In this document: positions 45,426 to 55,284 of the stretch, one piece after another
Numbering within the stretch: the stretch's first letter is position 1
How the letters are laid out: each line of letters starts with the position of its first letter
Translations under genes and position numbers: made by a program
The notes under the pieces: model-generated
The model's database searches: none
The model's input: only the letters and a program-made list of their open reading frames with translations
Told to the model about the DNA's origin: nothing
From: Glaciimonas sp.
GTDB lineage: Bacteria > Pseudomonadota > Gammaproteobacteria > Burkholderiales > Burkholderiaceae_D
Direction: 5' to 3'
Assembly: GCA_012927585.1 (NCBI GenBank)
Contig: JABBOY010000006.1
Coordinates: 1 to 64,000, forward strand
Length of the DNA stretch: 64,000 nt

Positions 45426-47086
45426 AAGAAAACATTTTCCTGATTGGCCTGATGGGCGCCGGCAAAACCACTGTCGGACGCGCACTGGCCAAGAAGCTGA
45501 ACAAACGTTTCGTTGATTCCGACCATGAGATCGAGGCGCGCACTGGCGCCTCGATCCCGTGGATTTTTGAAATCGAGGGGGAGGGCAGTTTTCGCCGTCG
45601 GGAAGCGGAAGTGATTCGCGACTTGACGGCAGAGCAGGGCATTGTGCTGGCTACCGGCGGCGGTGCGATTCTCGATGCGGAGAATAGGGCTTACTTACAT
45701 GCGCGCGGCACAGTCGTGTATTTGCGCACCAGCGTGCAAAATATTTTGCAGCGCACCGGGCATGACAAGAACCGGCCGTTGTTGCAGACTGCCGATCCGC
45801 GCAAACTTCTGGAAGAACTCAGCCGCCAGCGCGACCCACTGTATCGCGAAATTGCCCATGTCGTCATCGATACCGGGCGGCCAAATGTACAATACATGGT
45901 GCACTCCATATTGCACCACTTAGGGTTGTCGGTGCAGACTGAGCATCCTTGTGTGCTTGGCGAACCCCAGAATAAACGGCAACAGATGAATACTTCACAG
46001 CCCCCTTCCATGCAATTGAAAGTCGATCTGGGCAACCGCAGCTATCCGATCATCATCGGCCAGTCGCTGCTGACCGACTCCATTCTGGTCGGCCGACATA
46101 TTCAGGGCACGCGGGTGGCGGTGGTGACCAACGCCACTGTGGCGCCTTTGTATCTGGAGCAGTTTGTGCAGGTGCTGCAGGCGGCCGGCAAGCACGTGTT
46201 GACCATTATCCTGCCCGATGGCGAGGAATATAAAAACTGGGCCAGTCTGATGCAGATTTTCGATGCATTGCTGGGTGCAAAATGTGACCGCAAAACTACC
46301 CTGATTGCGCTGGGTGGCGGCGTCATCGGCGACCTGACCGGGTTTGCGGCTGCCAGCTATATGCGCGGTATTCCCTTCGTTCAAGTTCCAACCACGCTGC
46401 TGTCGCAAGTCGATTCTGCCGTCGGCGGCAAGACCGGCATCAACCATCCGCTGGGCAAAAACATGATTGGTGCGTTTTACCAGCCGCAGGCCGTGATCAG
46501 CGACACCAGTACGCTGACCACCTTGCCGGCACGCGAACTAGCCGCCGGTCTGGCCGAAATCATTAAGATGGCGGCCATCATCGATGCGCCATTCTTTGAT
46601 TGGATCGAGAACAATATTGCCAAATTGGTGGCGCGGGATACTGCCGCCATTACCGCAGCAATCCACCGTTCCTGCGAAATCAAGGCCGACGTGGTGCGCC
46701 AGGATGAGCGCGAGGGCGGTTTGCGCGCCATTCTCAACTTCGGCCATACTTTCGGTCATGCCATCGAATCGGGACTCGGTTACGGCAAGTGGCTGCACGG
46801 CGAAGCGGTCGGCTGCGGCATGGTGATGGCGGCCGATCTGTCGTATCGGCTGGGGTTTATCGATTACGTGACCAAGATTCGCCTCACTGCTCTGGTGCAG
46901 GCGGCAGGTTTGCCTACGGTCGCGCCGGATCTGGGCCAGGCGCGCTGGCTGGAGTTGATGGAAGTCGACAAGAAAAACGAAGCTGGCCAGATCAAGTTCA
47001 TCCTCCTCAAGCCGCTTGGAAAACCCGCTATCATGAGTGTGCCGCCGGACGTTCTGCTGGCAACGCTGCACGCTGCAATTCATTAG
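45407..47086 (+). CDS. aroKB: Fused shikimate kinase / 3-dehydroquinate synthase
   Basis: A single 559-residue frame contains both enzymes. Residues 1-180 are shikimate kinase, with P-loop GLMGAGKTT at 14-22, FVDSDHEIE and ATGGGAIL. After a linker of about 20 residues, 3-dehydroquinate synthase runs from about 200 to 559, with [30 protein letters not shown] and [10 protein letters not shown] (metal-binding His). In most proteobacteria aroK and aroB are separate overlapping genes; here no stop separates them. An internal ATG at 45986 could still yield free AroB. Both act in chorismate synthesis. Confidence 0.92.
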   Translation: MLVPGLKENIFLIGLMGAGKTTVGRALAKKLNKRFVDSDHEIEARTGASIPWIFEIEGEGSFRRREAEVIRDLTAEQGIVLATGGGAILDAENRAYLHARGTVVYLRTSVQNILQRTGHDKNRPLLQTADPRKLLEELSRQRDPLYREIAHVVIDTGRPNVQYMVHSILHHLGLSVQTEHPCVLGEPQNKRQQMNTSQPPSMQLKVDLGNRSYPIIIGQSLLTDSILVGRHIQGTRVAVVTNATVAPLYLEQFVQVLQAAGKHVLTIILPDGEEYKNWASLMQIFDALLGAKCDRKTTLIALGGGVIGDLTGFAAASYMRGIPFVQVPTTLLSQVDSAVGGKTGINHPLGKNMIGAFYQPQAVISDTSTLTTLPARELAAGLAEIIKMAAIIDAPFFDWIENNIAKLVARDTAAITAAIHRSCEIKADVVRQDEREGGLRAILNFGHTFGHAIESGLGYGKWLHGEAVGCGMVMAADLSYRLGFIDYVTKIRLTALVQAAGLPTVAPDLGQARWLELMEVDKKNEAGQIKFILLKPLGKPAIMSVPPDVLLATLHAAIH

Positions 47087-47090
47087 ATTA

Positions 47091-47110
47091 AAATTAAATT
47101 AAATTAAATT
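47091..47110. repeat. Pentanucleotide tandem repeat (AAATT x4)
   Basis: Four exact AAATT units fill most of the 37 bp between aroKB and dgt, 13 nt before the dgt ATG. Such tracts can change length by slippage and would alter the spacing upstream of dgt. Confidence 0.8.
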
Positions 47111-47123
47111 TAGCCCTTGGCCC

Positions 47124-48266
47124 ATGACCCTCAACGCCGATCTTGCTCCCTATGCAGCCCAGCCGGCCACATCGCAGGGCCGGCGTTTTGCGGAGCCACC
47201 GCCTTCCTCCCGCACCGAGTTCCAGCGCGACCGTGATCGCATCATTCACTCTGCCGCCTTCCGCCGGCTGGAATACAAGACGCAAGTTTTCGTTAATTAC
47301 GAGGGCGACCTGTTCCGCACCCGTTTGACGCATAGCCTTGAAGTGGCGCAAATAGCCCGCTCGGTGGCGCGTAATTTGCGCCTGAATGAAGATCTGATCG
47401 AAGCCATTGCGCTGGCGCACGATCTGGGGCACACGCCGTTCGGCCATGCCGGGCAGGATGCGCTGAATGCCTGCATGCAGGGCTATGGTGGTTTTGAACA
47501 TAATCTGCAAAGCTTGCGCGTGGTCGATGCACTGGAAGAACGGTATGGCGCTTTCGATGGTTTGAACCTGACTTTCGAGACTCGTGAAGGGATTCTCAAA
47601 CATTGCTCTTTGGAAAACGCAGCCAAACTCGGTGCCATCGGCCAACGTTTCATCGACCGCAAGCAGCCGTCGCTGGAGGCGCAACTGGTCGATCTGGCCG
47701 ACACGATCGCTTATAACAATCACGATATCGACGACGGCTTGCGCTCCGGCTTGCTGACGGTCGAGCAATTGGCACAAGTCGATTTGTTCGCGCGCCACCG
47801 GCACGAAGTCGAAGCGGTATTTCCCGGCATCGGCGAGCGGCGTGCGATCTATGAAACGGTGCGCCGCATGATCAATGCCTTGATCGTCGATTTAATCCAG
47901 ACTTCCCAGGCCCGTATTGCACAGGCGCAACCGGCATCGATCGACGCTGTGCGCAGCGCCGGCACGCTGATCGCGTTTTCTGGCCGGATGTGGCAGGACG
48001 CGGCCCTGATGAAGCGTTTCCTGCATGAGAATTTGTACCGGCACTATCTGGTCAATCGGATGACGACCAAGGCGCGTCGCATCATTACCGCACTATTTGA
48101 CGCCTTCATGGAAGAGCCGAACCTGCTGCCGCCGGATTACCGCCTGCCGCCCGGGCAGAACGACTTGCAGGCGCAGGCGCGCAAAATTGCCGACTATATT
48201 GCCGGCATGACCGACCGTTATGCAACGCGCGAACATCGGCGTTTATTCATGGTGGAAGAACTCTGA
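47124..48266 (+). CDS. dgt: dGTP triphosphohydrolase-like HD enzyme
   Basis: A 380-residue HD-domain phosphohydrolase of the shorter Dgt type. [15 protein letters not shown] gives His70, and [15 protein letters not shown] gives the His99-Asp100 pair and following His residues; [12 protein letters not shown] supplies the last metal ligand. It converts dGTP or other dNTPs to nucleoside plus triphosphate and so tunes dNTP pools. The conserved neighbour order aroB-dgt supports the call. No terminator is seen after it. Confidence 0.92.
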   Translation: MTLNADLAPYAAQPATSQGRRFAEPPPSSRTEFQRDRDRIIHSAAFRRLEYKTQVFVNYEGDLFRTRLTHSLEVAQIARSVARNLRLNEDLIEAIALAHDLGHTPFGHAGQDALNACMQGYGGFEHNLQSLRVVDALEERYGAFDGLNLTFETREGILKHCSLENAAKLGAIGQRFIDRKQPSLEAQLVDLADTIAYNNHDIDDGLRSGLLTVEQLAQVDLFARHRHEVEAVFPGIGERRAIYETVRRMINALIVDLIQTSQARIAQAQPASIDAVRSAGTLIAFSGRMWQDAALMKRFLHENLYRHYLVNRMTTKARRIITALFDAFMEEPNLLPPDYRLPPGQNDLQAQARKIADYIAGMTDRYATREHRRLFMVEEL

Positions 48267-48295
48267 TAATCGAATTATTAAAAAATACACTGCCT

Positions 48296-48355
48296 GGTAT
48301 TTTTTAGTTACGCATATATTATATGCGTAAAGTATGATATTTTTAGTGATACTCC
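48296..48355 (+). repeat. Copy R4 of the ~60 bp dispersed repeat
   Basis: GGTATTTTTTAGTT, then the 19 bp palindrome ACGCATATATTATATGCGT (48310-48328), 20 nt, ATACTCC (48349-48355). It lies downstream of dgt and 12 nt before a REP-like palindrome. This is the cleanest copy in the window. Confidence 0.8.
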
Positions 48356-48366
48356 AACTATTTAAA

Positions 48367-48448
48367 GTAGGTCGGGTTAGCGGCTTTATCGCGTAACCCG
48401 ACATTTGCAGCTGAGAATGTCGGGTTACGCTACGCTAACCCGACCTAC
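48367..48448. repeat. REP-like double palindrome, class C
   Basis: Begins GTAGGTCGGGTTAGCGGC and ends in inverted form GCTAACCCGACCTAC, with an inner pair CGTAACCCGACATT / AATGTCGGGTTACG. This is a bipartite mosaic of the kind formed by paired REP units. It sits between the convergent dgt and enoyl-CoA hydratase genes. Confidence 0.8.
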
Positions 48449-48456
48449 ATTTCCGG

Positions 48457-49590
48457 TTATTCGAGGCTTCGCAGCGGATGCGCGTGCGGCGGCCAGACGG
48501 GCGCGAAGAAGGCGGCGATCATGTCCGGCGTTACCGCCGCCAGCGTGGCCGGGCTCCACTGCGGCGCGTTATCCTTATCCACCACCAGTGCTCGCACACC
48601 TTCGATGACTTCTCCCTGCTCGAAGCAATGCCGCATCATGGTGCGCTCCATGCGCAGGCAGTCGGCTACGCTCAGTGCGGCGCTGCGCTGGATCTGCTCC
48701 AGCGTCACGCACATCATCAGCGGTGAACGTTTTTGCATGAGGGCCAGAGTCTTTTGCGCGAACGGCGCATCGTCCTGCGCCAGCGATTTGATGATGTCCG
48801 GCACCGTACTCTGCGCAAAATGGCGATCGATCGCGTCCCGATGAACCGCCAGCATGCCGGCCTCGGGCGCAATGGCGTTGTCGAAGCCGGCTGCGAAGTC
48901 GCATATGGCCGTCCGTACCTCGATATCGTCGCCGGATTCGAGCATTTCTGTTAAGACCGGCAATTGCGGCGACGGCAGGAAAAAATCGGCCAGACCCGCA
49001 TACAAGGCGTCTGCGGCCGTGATGATGTCGCCGGTAACGCCCAGATAGGCGCCGATTTGCCCCGGACACTGGGACAAAAAATAGCCGCTGCCGACGTCCG
49101 GGAACATGCCGATATTGACTTCCGGCATCGCCATCTTGGTGCGCTCGGTCACAATGCGCAGTCGAGAGGCCGGGCCGGCTTGCGCCACGCCCATGCCGCC
49201 GCCCATCACTACGCCATCCATCAGCGCAATATACGGTTTTGGATAGTGATGGATTAAATGGTTGAGGGTGTACTCCTCGGTGAAAAAATCTTCCAGCAAA
49301 GCGCTGCCGCCACGCGGCGTTGCAGTGCCAATATCGTAAAAGAAACGAATATCGCCGCCGGCGCAGAAAGCTTTTGCGCTGCTGCTGCGGATCAGCACAG
49401 CGCGGATGGTGCCGTCGGCGCGCCACTCCAGCAGCGCTTCCGTGATAGCCCGGATCATTTCCAACGCTAAGGAATTGAGCGCTTTGGGGCGATCCAGCGT
49501 AATGCAGCCGATATGGTTTTTGATCGAAATGTGAACGTGTTCTGTCATGGTTGCAGGTGCGCCGGCTGGAAGTGTGAATGGAGTTGACAT
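48457..49590 (-). CDS. Enoyl-CoA hydratase/isomerase family protein (3-hydroxyisobutyryl-CoA hydrolase type)
   Basis: A 377-residue crotonase-fold protein. The oxyanion-hole strand reads AFCAGGDIRFFYD and the second AAYFMDGVV-type region is ALMDGVVMGGGMGV; MPEVNIGMFPDVGSGYF is typical of the longer hydratase/HIBYL-CoA hydrolase branch used in valine breakdown. The length of about 370 residues, with the extra C-terminal domain, fits hydrolases better than simple hydratases (about 260). MTEHVHISIKN at 49548 could be the true start. No other valine-pathway gene is nearby. Confidence 0.82.
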   Translation of the reverse strand: MSTPFTLPAGAPATMTEHVHISIKNHIGCITLDRPKALNSLALEMIRAITEALLEWRADGTIRAVLIRSSSAKAFCAGGDIRFFYDIGTATPRGGSALLEDFFTEEYTLNHLIHHYPKPYIALMDGVVMGGGMGVAQAGPASRLRIVTERTKMAMPEVNIGMFPDVGSGYFLSQCPGQIGAYLGVTGDIITAADALYAGLADFFLPSPQLPVLTEMLESGDDIEVRTAICDFAAGFDNAIAPEAGMLAVHRDAIDRHFAQSTVPDIIKSLAQDDAPFAQKTLALMQKRSPLMMCVTLEQIQRSAALSVADCLRMERTMMRHCFEQGEVIEGVRALVVDKDNAPQWSPATLAAVTPDMIAAFFAPVWPPHAHPLRSLE

Positions 49591-49703
49591 TGGGTAACGG
49601 TAGCAGTAGCAGATTGAACCAATGCATCAGGTACTAAAAAGGGCGCAAAGTGCTGCGCCCTTGATTGTTGCGAGTCGAATTGTTCGACCCTGCGTATCTC
49701 CAA

Positions 49704-50069
49704 TCAGGAAATCGCGGATGCTTCCGGCAGCTCGGGTTCTCCGTCGAGGTGCTTGATGGCATCGTGTGGGTGGTCCTGTACCTTGCCTTTGTGCTTGATA
49801 ATTTGGCGGTCGAGCTTGTCGATCGTCGTATCGATGGCTGCGTACAGGTTTTGCTCCGAGCTTTCTGCATGTAGCGCTTTCCCGCTAAGATTCAGATTAA
49901 TTTCAGCGCGTTGCCGTTTTTCTTTTTCGGGGAGCTTATCAATGCTCAGGATGAGCGCGATATCAATGACATGATCGAAGTGGCGCGTAAGGCGCTCGAC
50001 TTTGGATTGTACATATTCACGAATGGCGGGGGTTACTTCGAGGTGATGTCCACTGATGGTGAGATTCAT
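49704..50069 (-). CDS. hpf: Ribosome hibernation promoting factor, short form
   Basis: A 121-residue HPF/RaiA-type protein: MNLTISGHHLEVTPAIREYV at the start, KVERLTRHFDHVI, and the basic/acidic helix NLYAAIDTTIDKLDRQIIKH. It binds the 30S decoding centre in stationary phase. AGGAG precedes the ATG. Its position just after rpoN on the same strand is the classic rpoN-hpf arrangement. The tail is longer than E. coli HPF but lacks the dimerising domain of long HPF. Confidence 0.92.
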   Translation of the reverse strand: MNLTISGHHLEVTPAIREYVQSKVERLTRHFDHVIDIALILSIDKLPEKEKRQRAEINLNLSGKALHAESSEQNLYAAIDTTIDKLDRQIIKHKGKVQDHPHDAIKHLDGEPELPEASAIS

Positions 50070-50176
50070 AAAACACTCCTATGGAAATTATCGCTACCTG
50101 CCTCGGGCCTGATAGGTCGGCCAGAGTCGAAAATGCAGCAACAGTAACTGCATTGCAAGGACTTCAGACGACTGGA

Positions 50177-51640
50177 CTACAAAGACTTTCGCAAATTGAC
50201 AGGCGGGATTTTGAGCGCTTCGCGGTATTTTGCGACGGTACGACGGGCGATGACCATACCTTGCTCGCCCAACATGTCGGCGATCTTACTATCGGAAAGT
50301 GGCGTTTTCTGGTTTTCAGCTCCTATCAGTTGTTTGATGAGTGCGCGGATTGCCGTAGAAGAAGCTTCTCCTCCGGTTTCGGTGGCGACATGGCTGCCGA
50401 AGAAATATTTCAACTCAAACATGCCATGCGGCGTGAGCATGTATTTTTGGGTGGTGACGCGAGAGATTGTGCTCTCGTGCAGATTAAGTGTATCAGCAAT
50501 CTCACGCAAAACAAGAGGCCGCATGGCCACTGCGCCGTGGCTGAAAAAATTCCGTTGCCGCTCGACTATGGCTTGTGCAACGCGCAAAATAGTATCGAAA
50601 CGCTGCCGCATATTCTTGATCAGCCACTTCGCTTCCTGCAGTTGCGACGTCATCGAACCACCCCCCTTGTCTTGCTTGAGGATGTTGGCATACAGTGCAT
50701 TAACCCGCAGTCGCGGCATGACGTCATGATTCAAACTGACCTGCCAGCCATTCTTGCCGAGACTGACTATGACATCAGGCATTACATAGTCGGCACTTCC
50801 GCTGCCGAATATGGCGCCCGGATGCGGGTTGCATTGCCTGATCAGCACTTGCGCTTCACGTAAATCTTCATCATCGCAATTGAGCAATTTTCTGAGTTTA
50901 CCAAAGTCGCGCTGTGCAAACAAAACCAAGTGCTGTTCGACGATGGCAAGCGCCAGGCGGCGCGTCACAAACGGCGCTTTGGGCAGACGGCGGATCTGCA
51001 GCGCCAGACATTCCGACGGGTTGCGCGCGCCAACCCCGGCCGGTTCGAAACTTTGCAGCAGCGCCAGCGCGAACGATAGATCTTCCGGTTCGACACCGAG
51101 TTCTGGCGGCAAGCGAGCGTGAATGGCGTCAAGAGATTCTTCCAGGTAGCCATTGTCATCAAGCGCATCGATCAGCAATTCCAGCAAAGCGCGGTCGCGC
51201 TGTTGGCGCAAGCTTACATTGGCTTGCTCCAGCAGGTGCTCGCGCAGAGTGGATTCGTGCGCGCCGAGCTGGGCACGACCGTCGTCGTCTTCCGGCGCCT
51301 TGCTGGTGCGCGCTACGTCATCAAAACTCCAGTCCGATGCGGCGCTCTGTGCATCGGGCGTATCGAATCCGGTATCTGCTTCGGCTGTGGCACCGTTCTG
51401 CGCGCTGGCCGGGTCGACTTCGGCGCCAGTAGGGCCAGTGCTAATTGCGCCATCGGCCAGCAAGCGCACCGAATGGTCGAGCGGGTCGTCCAGCCGCTCC
51501 AGCAGCGGGTTGTCGGACAAAATCTGTTCCAGCTCCTGACGCAACTCCAGCGTTGACAACTGCAGTAGCCGGATCGATTGCTGCAACTGCGGCGTCAGCG
51601 CAAGATGTTGCGAAGTGCGTAGCTGGAGTGATTGCTTCAT
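50177..51640 (-). CDS. rpoN: RNA polymerase sigma-54 factor
   Basis: A 487-residue sigma-54. ATG 51640 was chosen because [20 protein letters not shown] is the universal RpoN start; an open extension to 51814 lies inside lptB. The glutamine-rich activator-interacting region is at 1-50, followed by an acidic linker, the core-binding domain and the C-terminal RpoN box [15 protein letters not shown] that contacts the -24 element. It directs transcription of nitrogen, motility and other enhancer-dependent genes. Confidence 0.94.
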   Translation of the reverse strand: MKQSLQLRTSQHLALTPQLQQSIRLLQLSTLELRQELEQILSDNPLLERLDDPLDHSVRLLADGAISTGPTGAEVDPASAQNGATAEADTGFDTPDAQSAASDWSFDDVARTSKAPEDDDGRAQLGAHESTLREHLLEQANVSLRQQRDRALLELLIDALDDNGYLEESLDAIHARLPPELGVEPEDLSFALALLQSFEPAGVGARNPSECLALQIRRLPKAPFVTRRLALAIVEQHLVLFAQRDFGKLRKLLNCDDEDLREAQVLIRQCNPHPGAIFGSGSADYVMPDVIVSLGKNGWQVSLNHDVMPRLRVNALYANILKQDKGGGSMTSQLQEAKWLIKNMRQRFDTILRVAQAIVERQRNFFSHGAVAMRPLVLREIADTLNLHESTISRVTTQKYMLTPHGMFELKYFFGSHVATETGGEASSTAIRALIKQLIGAENQKTPLSDSKIADMLGEQGMVIARRTVAKYREALKIPPVNLRKSL

Positions 51641-51674
51641 ACCGAAAGAATTTGTCGCATGAGGTGATTTATCT

Positions 51675-52433
51675 TTACATGCGGAAATGTTCGCCCAGGT
51701 ACACCCGCCGTACCGAAGCATCTTCAATGATGTCATCGGGCTGGCCGCTGGCCAGTACGGCACCCTGGTTAATGATGTAGGCGCGGTCGCAGATGCCGAG
51801 GGTTTCGCGCACATTGTGGTCGGTGATCAGCACGCCGATGCCGCGCTCCTTGAGGAAGCGCACGATGCGCTGAATCTCGATGACTGCAATCGGATCGATC
51901 CCGGCAAACGGCTCATCGAGCAGGATGAAGCGCGGATTGGTACCCAGCGCCCGGGCGATTTCGACCCGCCGGCGCTCGCCGCCAGACAATGATAGCGCCT
52001 GATTTTCACGCAGCTTTTCAATTTGCAAGTCGGCCAGCAACTTATTCAAGCGTTCTTCAATGGCAGCTTTCGAGAGTGCTTTGCCATTTTCTTTCTGCAA
52101 CTCCAGTACTGCGCGGATATTGTCCTCCACCGTCAGCTTACGGAAAACCGAAGCTTCCTGCGGCAGGTAAGACAGGCCGAGTAAGGCGCGGCGATGGATC
52201 GGCAGGCGCGAAATGTCGACGCCATCGAGATCGATGGTGCCGGCGTCCGATGGCACCAGACCTACGATCATGTAAAACGAGGTGGTTTTGCCGGCGCCGT
52301 TGGGGCCTAGCAAGCCGACCACTTCGCCGCTTTTTACTTCCAGTGAAATGTCGCGCACGACCAAGCGTTTGCTGTAACTTTTTTGCAGGCCGCGGACACT
52401 AAGGGTACTGCTTTGAAGGCTGGTCTGAGGCAT
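51675..52433 (-). CDS. lptB: LPS export ABC transporter ATPase LptB
   Basis: A 252-residue ATPase: Walker [10 protein letters not shown] at 43-51, Q-loop LPQEASVF, signature [16 protein letters not shown], Walker [15 protein letters not shown] and switch His in LITDHNVRE. LptB drives LPS extraction from the inner membrane with LptFG. The order lptC-lptA-lptB-rpoN-hpf is conserved. It ends 34 nt before the rpoN start. Confidence 0.94.
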   Translation of the reverse strand: MPQTSLQSSTLSVRGLQKSYSKRLVVRDISLEVKSGEVVGLLGPNGAGKTTSFYMIVGLVPSDAGTIDLDGVDISRLPIHRRALLGLSYLPQEASVFRKLTVEDNIRAVLELQKENGKALSKAAIEERLNKLLADLQIEKLRENQALSLSGGERRRVEIARALGTNPRFILLDEPFAGIDPIAVIEIQRIVRFLKERGIGVLITDHNVRETLGICDRAYIINQGAVLASGQPDDIIEDASVRRVYLGEHFRM

Positions 52434-52434
52434 C

Positions 52435-52983
52435 TTATTGGCCCTTTACCGTGCGCGGCTGGATAGTCACCTTGATGCGCCCATTGCCCGGCGTGCTGGT
52501 GCCGCTGGCGCTGTTGGTAACGTTGAAGAATTCGCTGCCGCTGTTGTAAGAAATAAATTCGCCTTCGACTTCGTCGGTAGTCTTGCTGCCATCGAGTCGC
52601 TTCAGCTTCGCGTGCGAAAACAATTTGGCGATTTCTGTCTTGGTGTCGTATTCGATCCGCTCTGCCTGCCCTTCCATCCACAGATTGGGGCCGCCATCGC
52701 GTTTCTGGCGAAAAGTCGCTACTGCACCCGGCGCACCGTACAAGGTGGCGAACTGATAGCCGGACGGGTCGGTCGTGACGACCACTTTGTCCGCTTTCAT
52801 CAGCAGCGTACCGCGCGTCAGAACCACATTGCCGATGAAGGTATTGATCTGTTTAAGATCATCGTAAGACATTTGGTTGGCTTCGACATTGGTTGGCTTG
52901 TCTGTATCGGCTTTTTCGGCCAGTGCGCCGGCCGAAAAAAACATCCCGATCAGCGTCAGAAACAACAGAAAAAACCGTTTCAT
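52435..52983 (-). CDS. lptA: LPS transport periplasmic bridge protein LptA
   Basis: A 182-residue periplasmic protein starting at ATG 52983 with a signal peptide ending near SAGALAE. The OstA beta-jellyroll has VEANQMSYDDLKQINTFIGN and GTLLMKADKVVV, typical of LptA. It polymerises between LptC and LptD to carry LPS across the periplasm. It lies 1 nt from lptB. The upstream open extension is not family-like and lacks a start signal. Confidence 0.92.
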   Translation of the reverse strand: MKRFFLLFLTLIGMFFSAGALAEKADTDKPTNVEANQMSYDDLKQINTFIGNVVLTRGTLLMKADKVVVTTDPSGYQFATLYGAPGAVATFRQKRDGGPNLWMEGQAERIEYDTKTEIAKLFSHAKLKRLDGSKTTDEVEGEFISYNSGSEFFNVTNSASGTSTPGNGRIKVTIQPRTVKGQ

Positions 52984-53035
52984 AAAACTATTCCTATCAA
53001 GGAGGTTGGGTGCGACAAATTTGGCGCAGTAAGCA

Positions 53036-53632
53036 TCAATGCGAAACCGATGGCGGGAAGCTGCCATGCACATTGCCCGATACCCGCAATTCTCGGGTGG
53101 CGTTGTTGGCAAACAGGCCATTGCCCGAGAGTGTGGACTGACCCAGGAGCAATTTCACCGGCTGGTCCGACTGCATTACATCTTCGTCAGGCAACAGCAG
53201 CAAGTATTCGGTTTCCAGGTGCAGGGCTTGGCTCTGACCGGAAGCGGGACGATCAATGCGCACATTCTTGCGCAGGTGCACTTTGCTATTATCGTCTTCT
53301 ATCATTGCGCTTTCGGCGCGCATCGTCATCGGTGCGCGTGCCATGCCAGGGCTGATGATAATCGGTTGCGCGATTTGGTAAGAGTCATGCAGCGGCTCGT
53401 GGGTGAGCCTGTCGCCGGACATCTTGTAGTGCAGCTGCCCGTCTTTAGCGAGCTGAATGAATTTAAAATTATCGACATAAAAATCGGGCTCGCTGCGGAC
53501 AATATCCGGTGCGTTATCAATACTAATTTTGCGCATTAATTCCAACACCCAGAAACTGCCCAGCGCCATAACCAGGCCCAGCGCAATCACTACGATCAGG
53601 CGTAAGCGGTAGCTCGAATCAGCGCTTTTCAT
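53036..53632 (-). CDS. lptC: LPS export protein LptC
   Basis: A 198-residue bitopic protein; ATG 53632 overlaps the kdsC stop as ATGA. One membrane helix lies at about 10-30 (LIVVIALGLVMALGSFWVL), followed by the OstA-like fold with PDFYVDNFKFIQLAKDG and DNSKVHLRKNVRI. LptC takes LPS from LptBFG and hands it to LptA. Length is near that of E. coli LptC (191). Confidence 0.9.
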   Translation of the reverse strand: MKSADSSYRLRLIVVIALGLVMALGSFWVLELMRKISIDNAPDIVRSEPDFYVDNFKFIQLAKDGQLHYKMSGDRLTHEPLHDSYQIAQPIIISPGMARAPMTMRAESAMIEDDNSKVHLRKNVRIDRPASGQSQALHLETEYLLLLPDEDVMQSDQPVKLLLGQSTLSGNGLFANNATRELRVSGNVHGSFPPSVSH

Positions 53633-54174
53633 GTCAGGTACGGTGCCAGCGCCGCCTCGTAATTGCCTTGCGCGCGCAGGATGAAGTCGCAAATCTCGCG
53701 CACCGCGCCGCGCCCGCCGCCCGCTTGCGTCACATAATGGACCCGACACTGCACTTCGGGGTGTGCATTCGGCACGCTTGCGGCAAAACCCACCCGCGTC
53801 AAGATCGGCAGATCGATCACATCGTCGCCGATAAACCCGCAAGACTGCATGGGAATTCCGGTCTGCGCCAGTAGCTGTTCGAAAGCGTGCCGTTTGTCGT
53901 GAATCCCCTGCTGCACATGCACAATGCCCAGATCGGTTGCGCGGCGCGTCACGATAGCCGACTGCCGCGCGCTGATGATGGCGGTGGCTACGCCCGATTG
54001 CTGCAACAGCCTGATGCCGTGGCCATCGAGTGCGTTGAAGCTCTTGATGACTTCGCCTTCGGGGCCGAAGTGCAGACAGCCGTCGGTCAAGATGCCGTCA
54101 ACGTCGAAAATCATCAGTTTGACCTGGGCTGCGTGCTGCCGGGCGCGTTCGATACGGTGCTTGTCTTGCGGCAT
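53629..54174 (-). CDS. kdsC: 3-deoxy-D-manno-octulosonate-8-phosphate phosphatase
   Basis: A 181-residue HAD phosphatase without a cap domain, as is normal for KdsC. The nucleophile motif is MIFDVDGILTDG (Asp24, Asp26), and FIGDDVIDLPILTRVG is the acidic motif. It releases phosphate from Kdo-8-P during Kdo synthesis for LPS. It overlaps kdsD by one base and lptC by four, in the conserved kdsD-kdsC-lptC block. Confidence 0.94.
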   Translation of the reverse strand: MPQDKHRIERARQHAAQVKLMIFDVDGILTDGCLHFGPEGEVIKSFNALDGHGIRLLQQSGVATAIISARQSAIVTRRATDLGIVHVQQGIHDKRHAFEQLLAQTGIPMQSCGFIGDDVIDLPILTRVGFAASVPNAHPEVQCRVHYVTQAGGGRGAVREICDFILRAQGNYEAALAPYLT

Positions 54175-55199
54175 CAGATTACCTTGGCGCGGGTCAGATC
54201 GTGGATATGCAACGCCCCGACCAGAACCCCGTCCGTGTCGGCGACCAGCAACTGGTTGATGCGGAATTGTTCCATCACGCCAACCGCTTCCACCGCCAGC
54301 TGGTCGGGGCCGATGGTGCGTGGTTTGGCATGCATCACGTCAGCGATCATCAGTTTGCTGAAATCCTGGACATGTTCAATCAGGCGCCGCAAATCGCCGT
54401 CGGTGAACACGCCGATGGCGTGAAACCCATCATCGACTATGGCGGTCATGCCGATTCCTTTGCGGGAGACTTCCAGCAACGCGGCGCTCAATGTGGCGTC
54501 GACCGTAATGGCCGGAATTGCGTCACCGCTGCGCATCACGTCGCTAACACGGGTCAGCAGGCGGCGGCCGAGCGCGCCGCCCGGGTGCGAACGAGCAAAA
54601 TCTTCGGCCCGGAAGCCGCGCGCGTCCAGCAGCGCCACGGCCAGCGCATCGCCCAGCGCCAGAGTGGCCGTGGTGCTGGCGGTCGGCGCCAGATTCAGCG
54701 GACAGGCTTCCCGGTCGACCCGCACGTTCAAGTGCACATCGGACAGCAGCGCCAGACTGGAGGCATCATTGCCTGTCAGGGCGATGTGTTTGGCGCCCAT
54801 GCGCTTGATGATAGGCACGATAGCCACCAGTTCAGCCGCTTCGCCCGAGTTTGAAATCGACAGGAAGACATCTTGTGCAGTCACCATGCCGAGATCGCCG
54901 TGTGCAGCTTCCCCCGGATGCAGGAATAAAGCCGGGGTGCCGGTTGAGGCCAGGGTCGAGGCGATTTTGCGGCCGATGTGGCCGGATTTACCCATTCCCG
55001 ACACCACCACACGACCGCGGCAAGCGAACAAAATAGCGACTGCCTGGCCAACGCGGTTGTCATCTGCGCACAGCCGGTCTTTTAGCGCCAGAATCGCGTC
55101 AGCTTCGATTTGCAACGTTTCACGCGCCAAGTCAAGCGCCCGCAGCGCTTGGGCGGCGCCGAACATTGCCGGCAAGTTTTTTGCAGTAGGTTGATTCAT
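54174..55199 (-). CDS. kdsD: Arabinose-5-phosphate isomerase
   Basis: A 341-residue isomerase with an N-terminal SIS domain (VVVSGMGKSGHIGRKIAST, FLHPGEAAHGDLGMV) and a C-terminal pair of CBS domains (from about 215). It converts ribulose-5-phosphate to arabinose-5-phosphate, the first committed step to Kdo. It starts the minus-strand LPS operon and is divergent from a CPA2 antiporter. Confidence 0.93.
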   Translation of the reverse strand: MNQPTAKNLPAMFGAAQALRALDLARETLQIEADAILALKDRLCADDNRVGQAVAILFACRGRVVVSGMGKSGHIGRKIASTLASTGTPALFLHPGEAAHGDLGMVTAQDVFLSISNSGEAAELVAIVPIIKRMGAKHIALTGNDASSLALLSDVHLNVRVDREACPLNLAPTASTTATLALGDALAVALLDARGFRAEDFARSHPGGALGRRLLTRVSDVMRSGDAIPAITVDATLSAALLEVSRKGIGMTAIVDDGFHAIGVFTDGDLRRLIEHVQDFSKLMIADVMHAKPRTIGPDQLAVEAVGVMEQFRINQLLVADTDGVLVGALHIHDLTRAKVI

Positions 55200-55284
55200 A
55201 CTGAAAGTATAATCGAATTAGCAAAGCAAAAAACCTGCCAGTGGCAACAAAACTGCCTACCCTGCTCCAACTTATTAAAAAATC

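Noticed and set aside
48575-49627. 350-codon minus-strand frame in another phase of the enoyl-CoA hydratase gene
   Set aside because: Arg/His-rich shadow without motifs; the hydratase frame has the full crotonase signature.
52438-53355. 305-codon plus-strand frame across lptA and lptC
   Set aside because: Opposes two conserved Lpt genes and shows no domain.
54201-55194. Long plus-strand frames opposite kdsD
   Set aside because: Shadows of a clear SIS/CBS isomerase.
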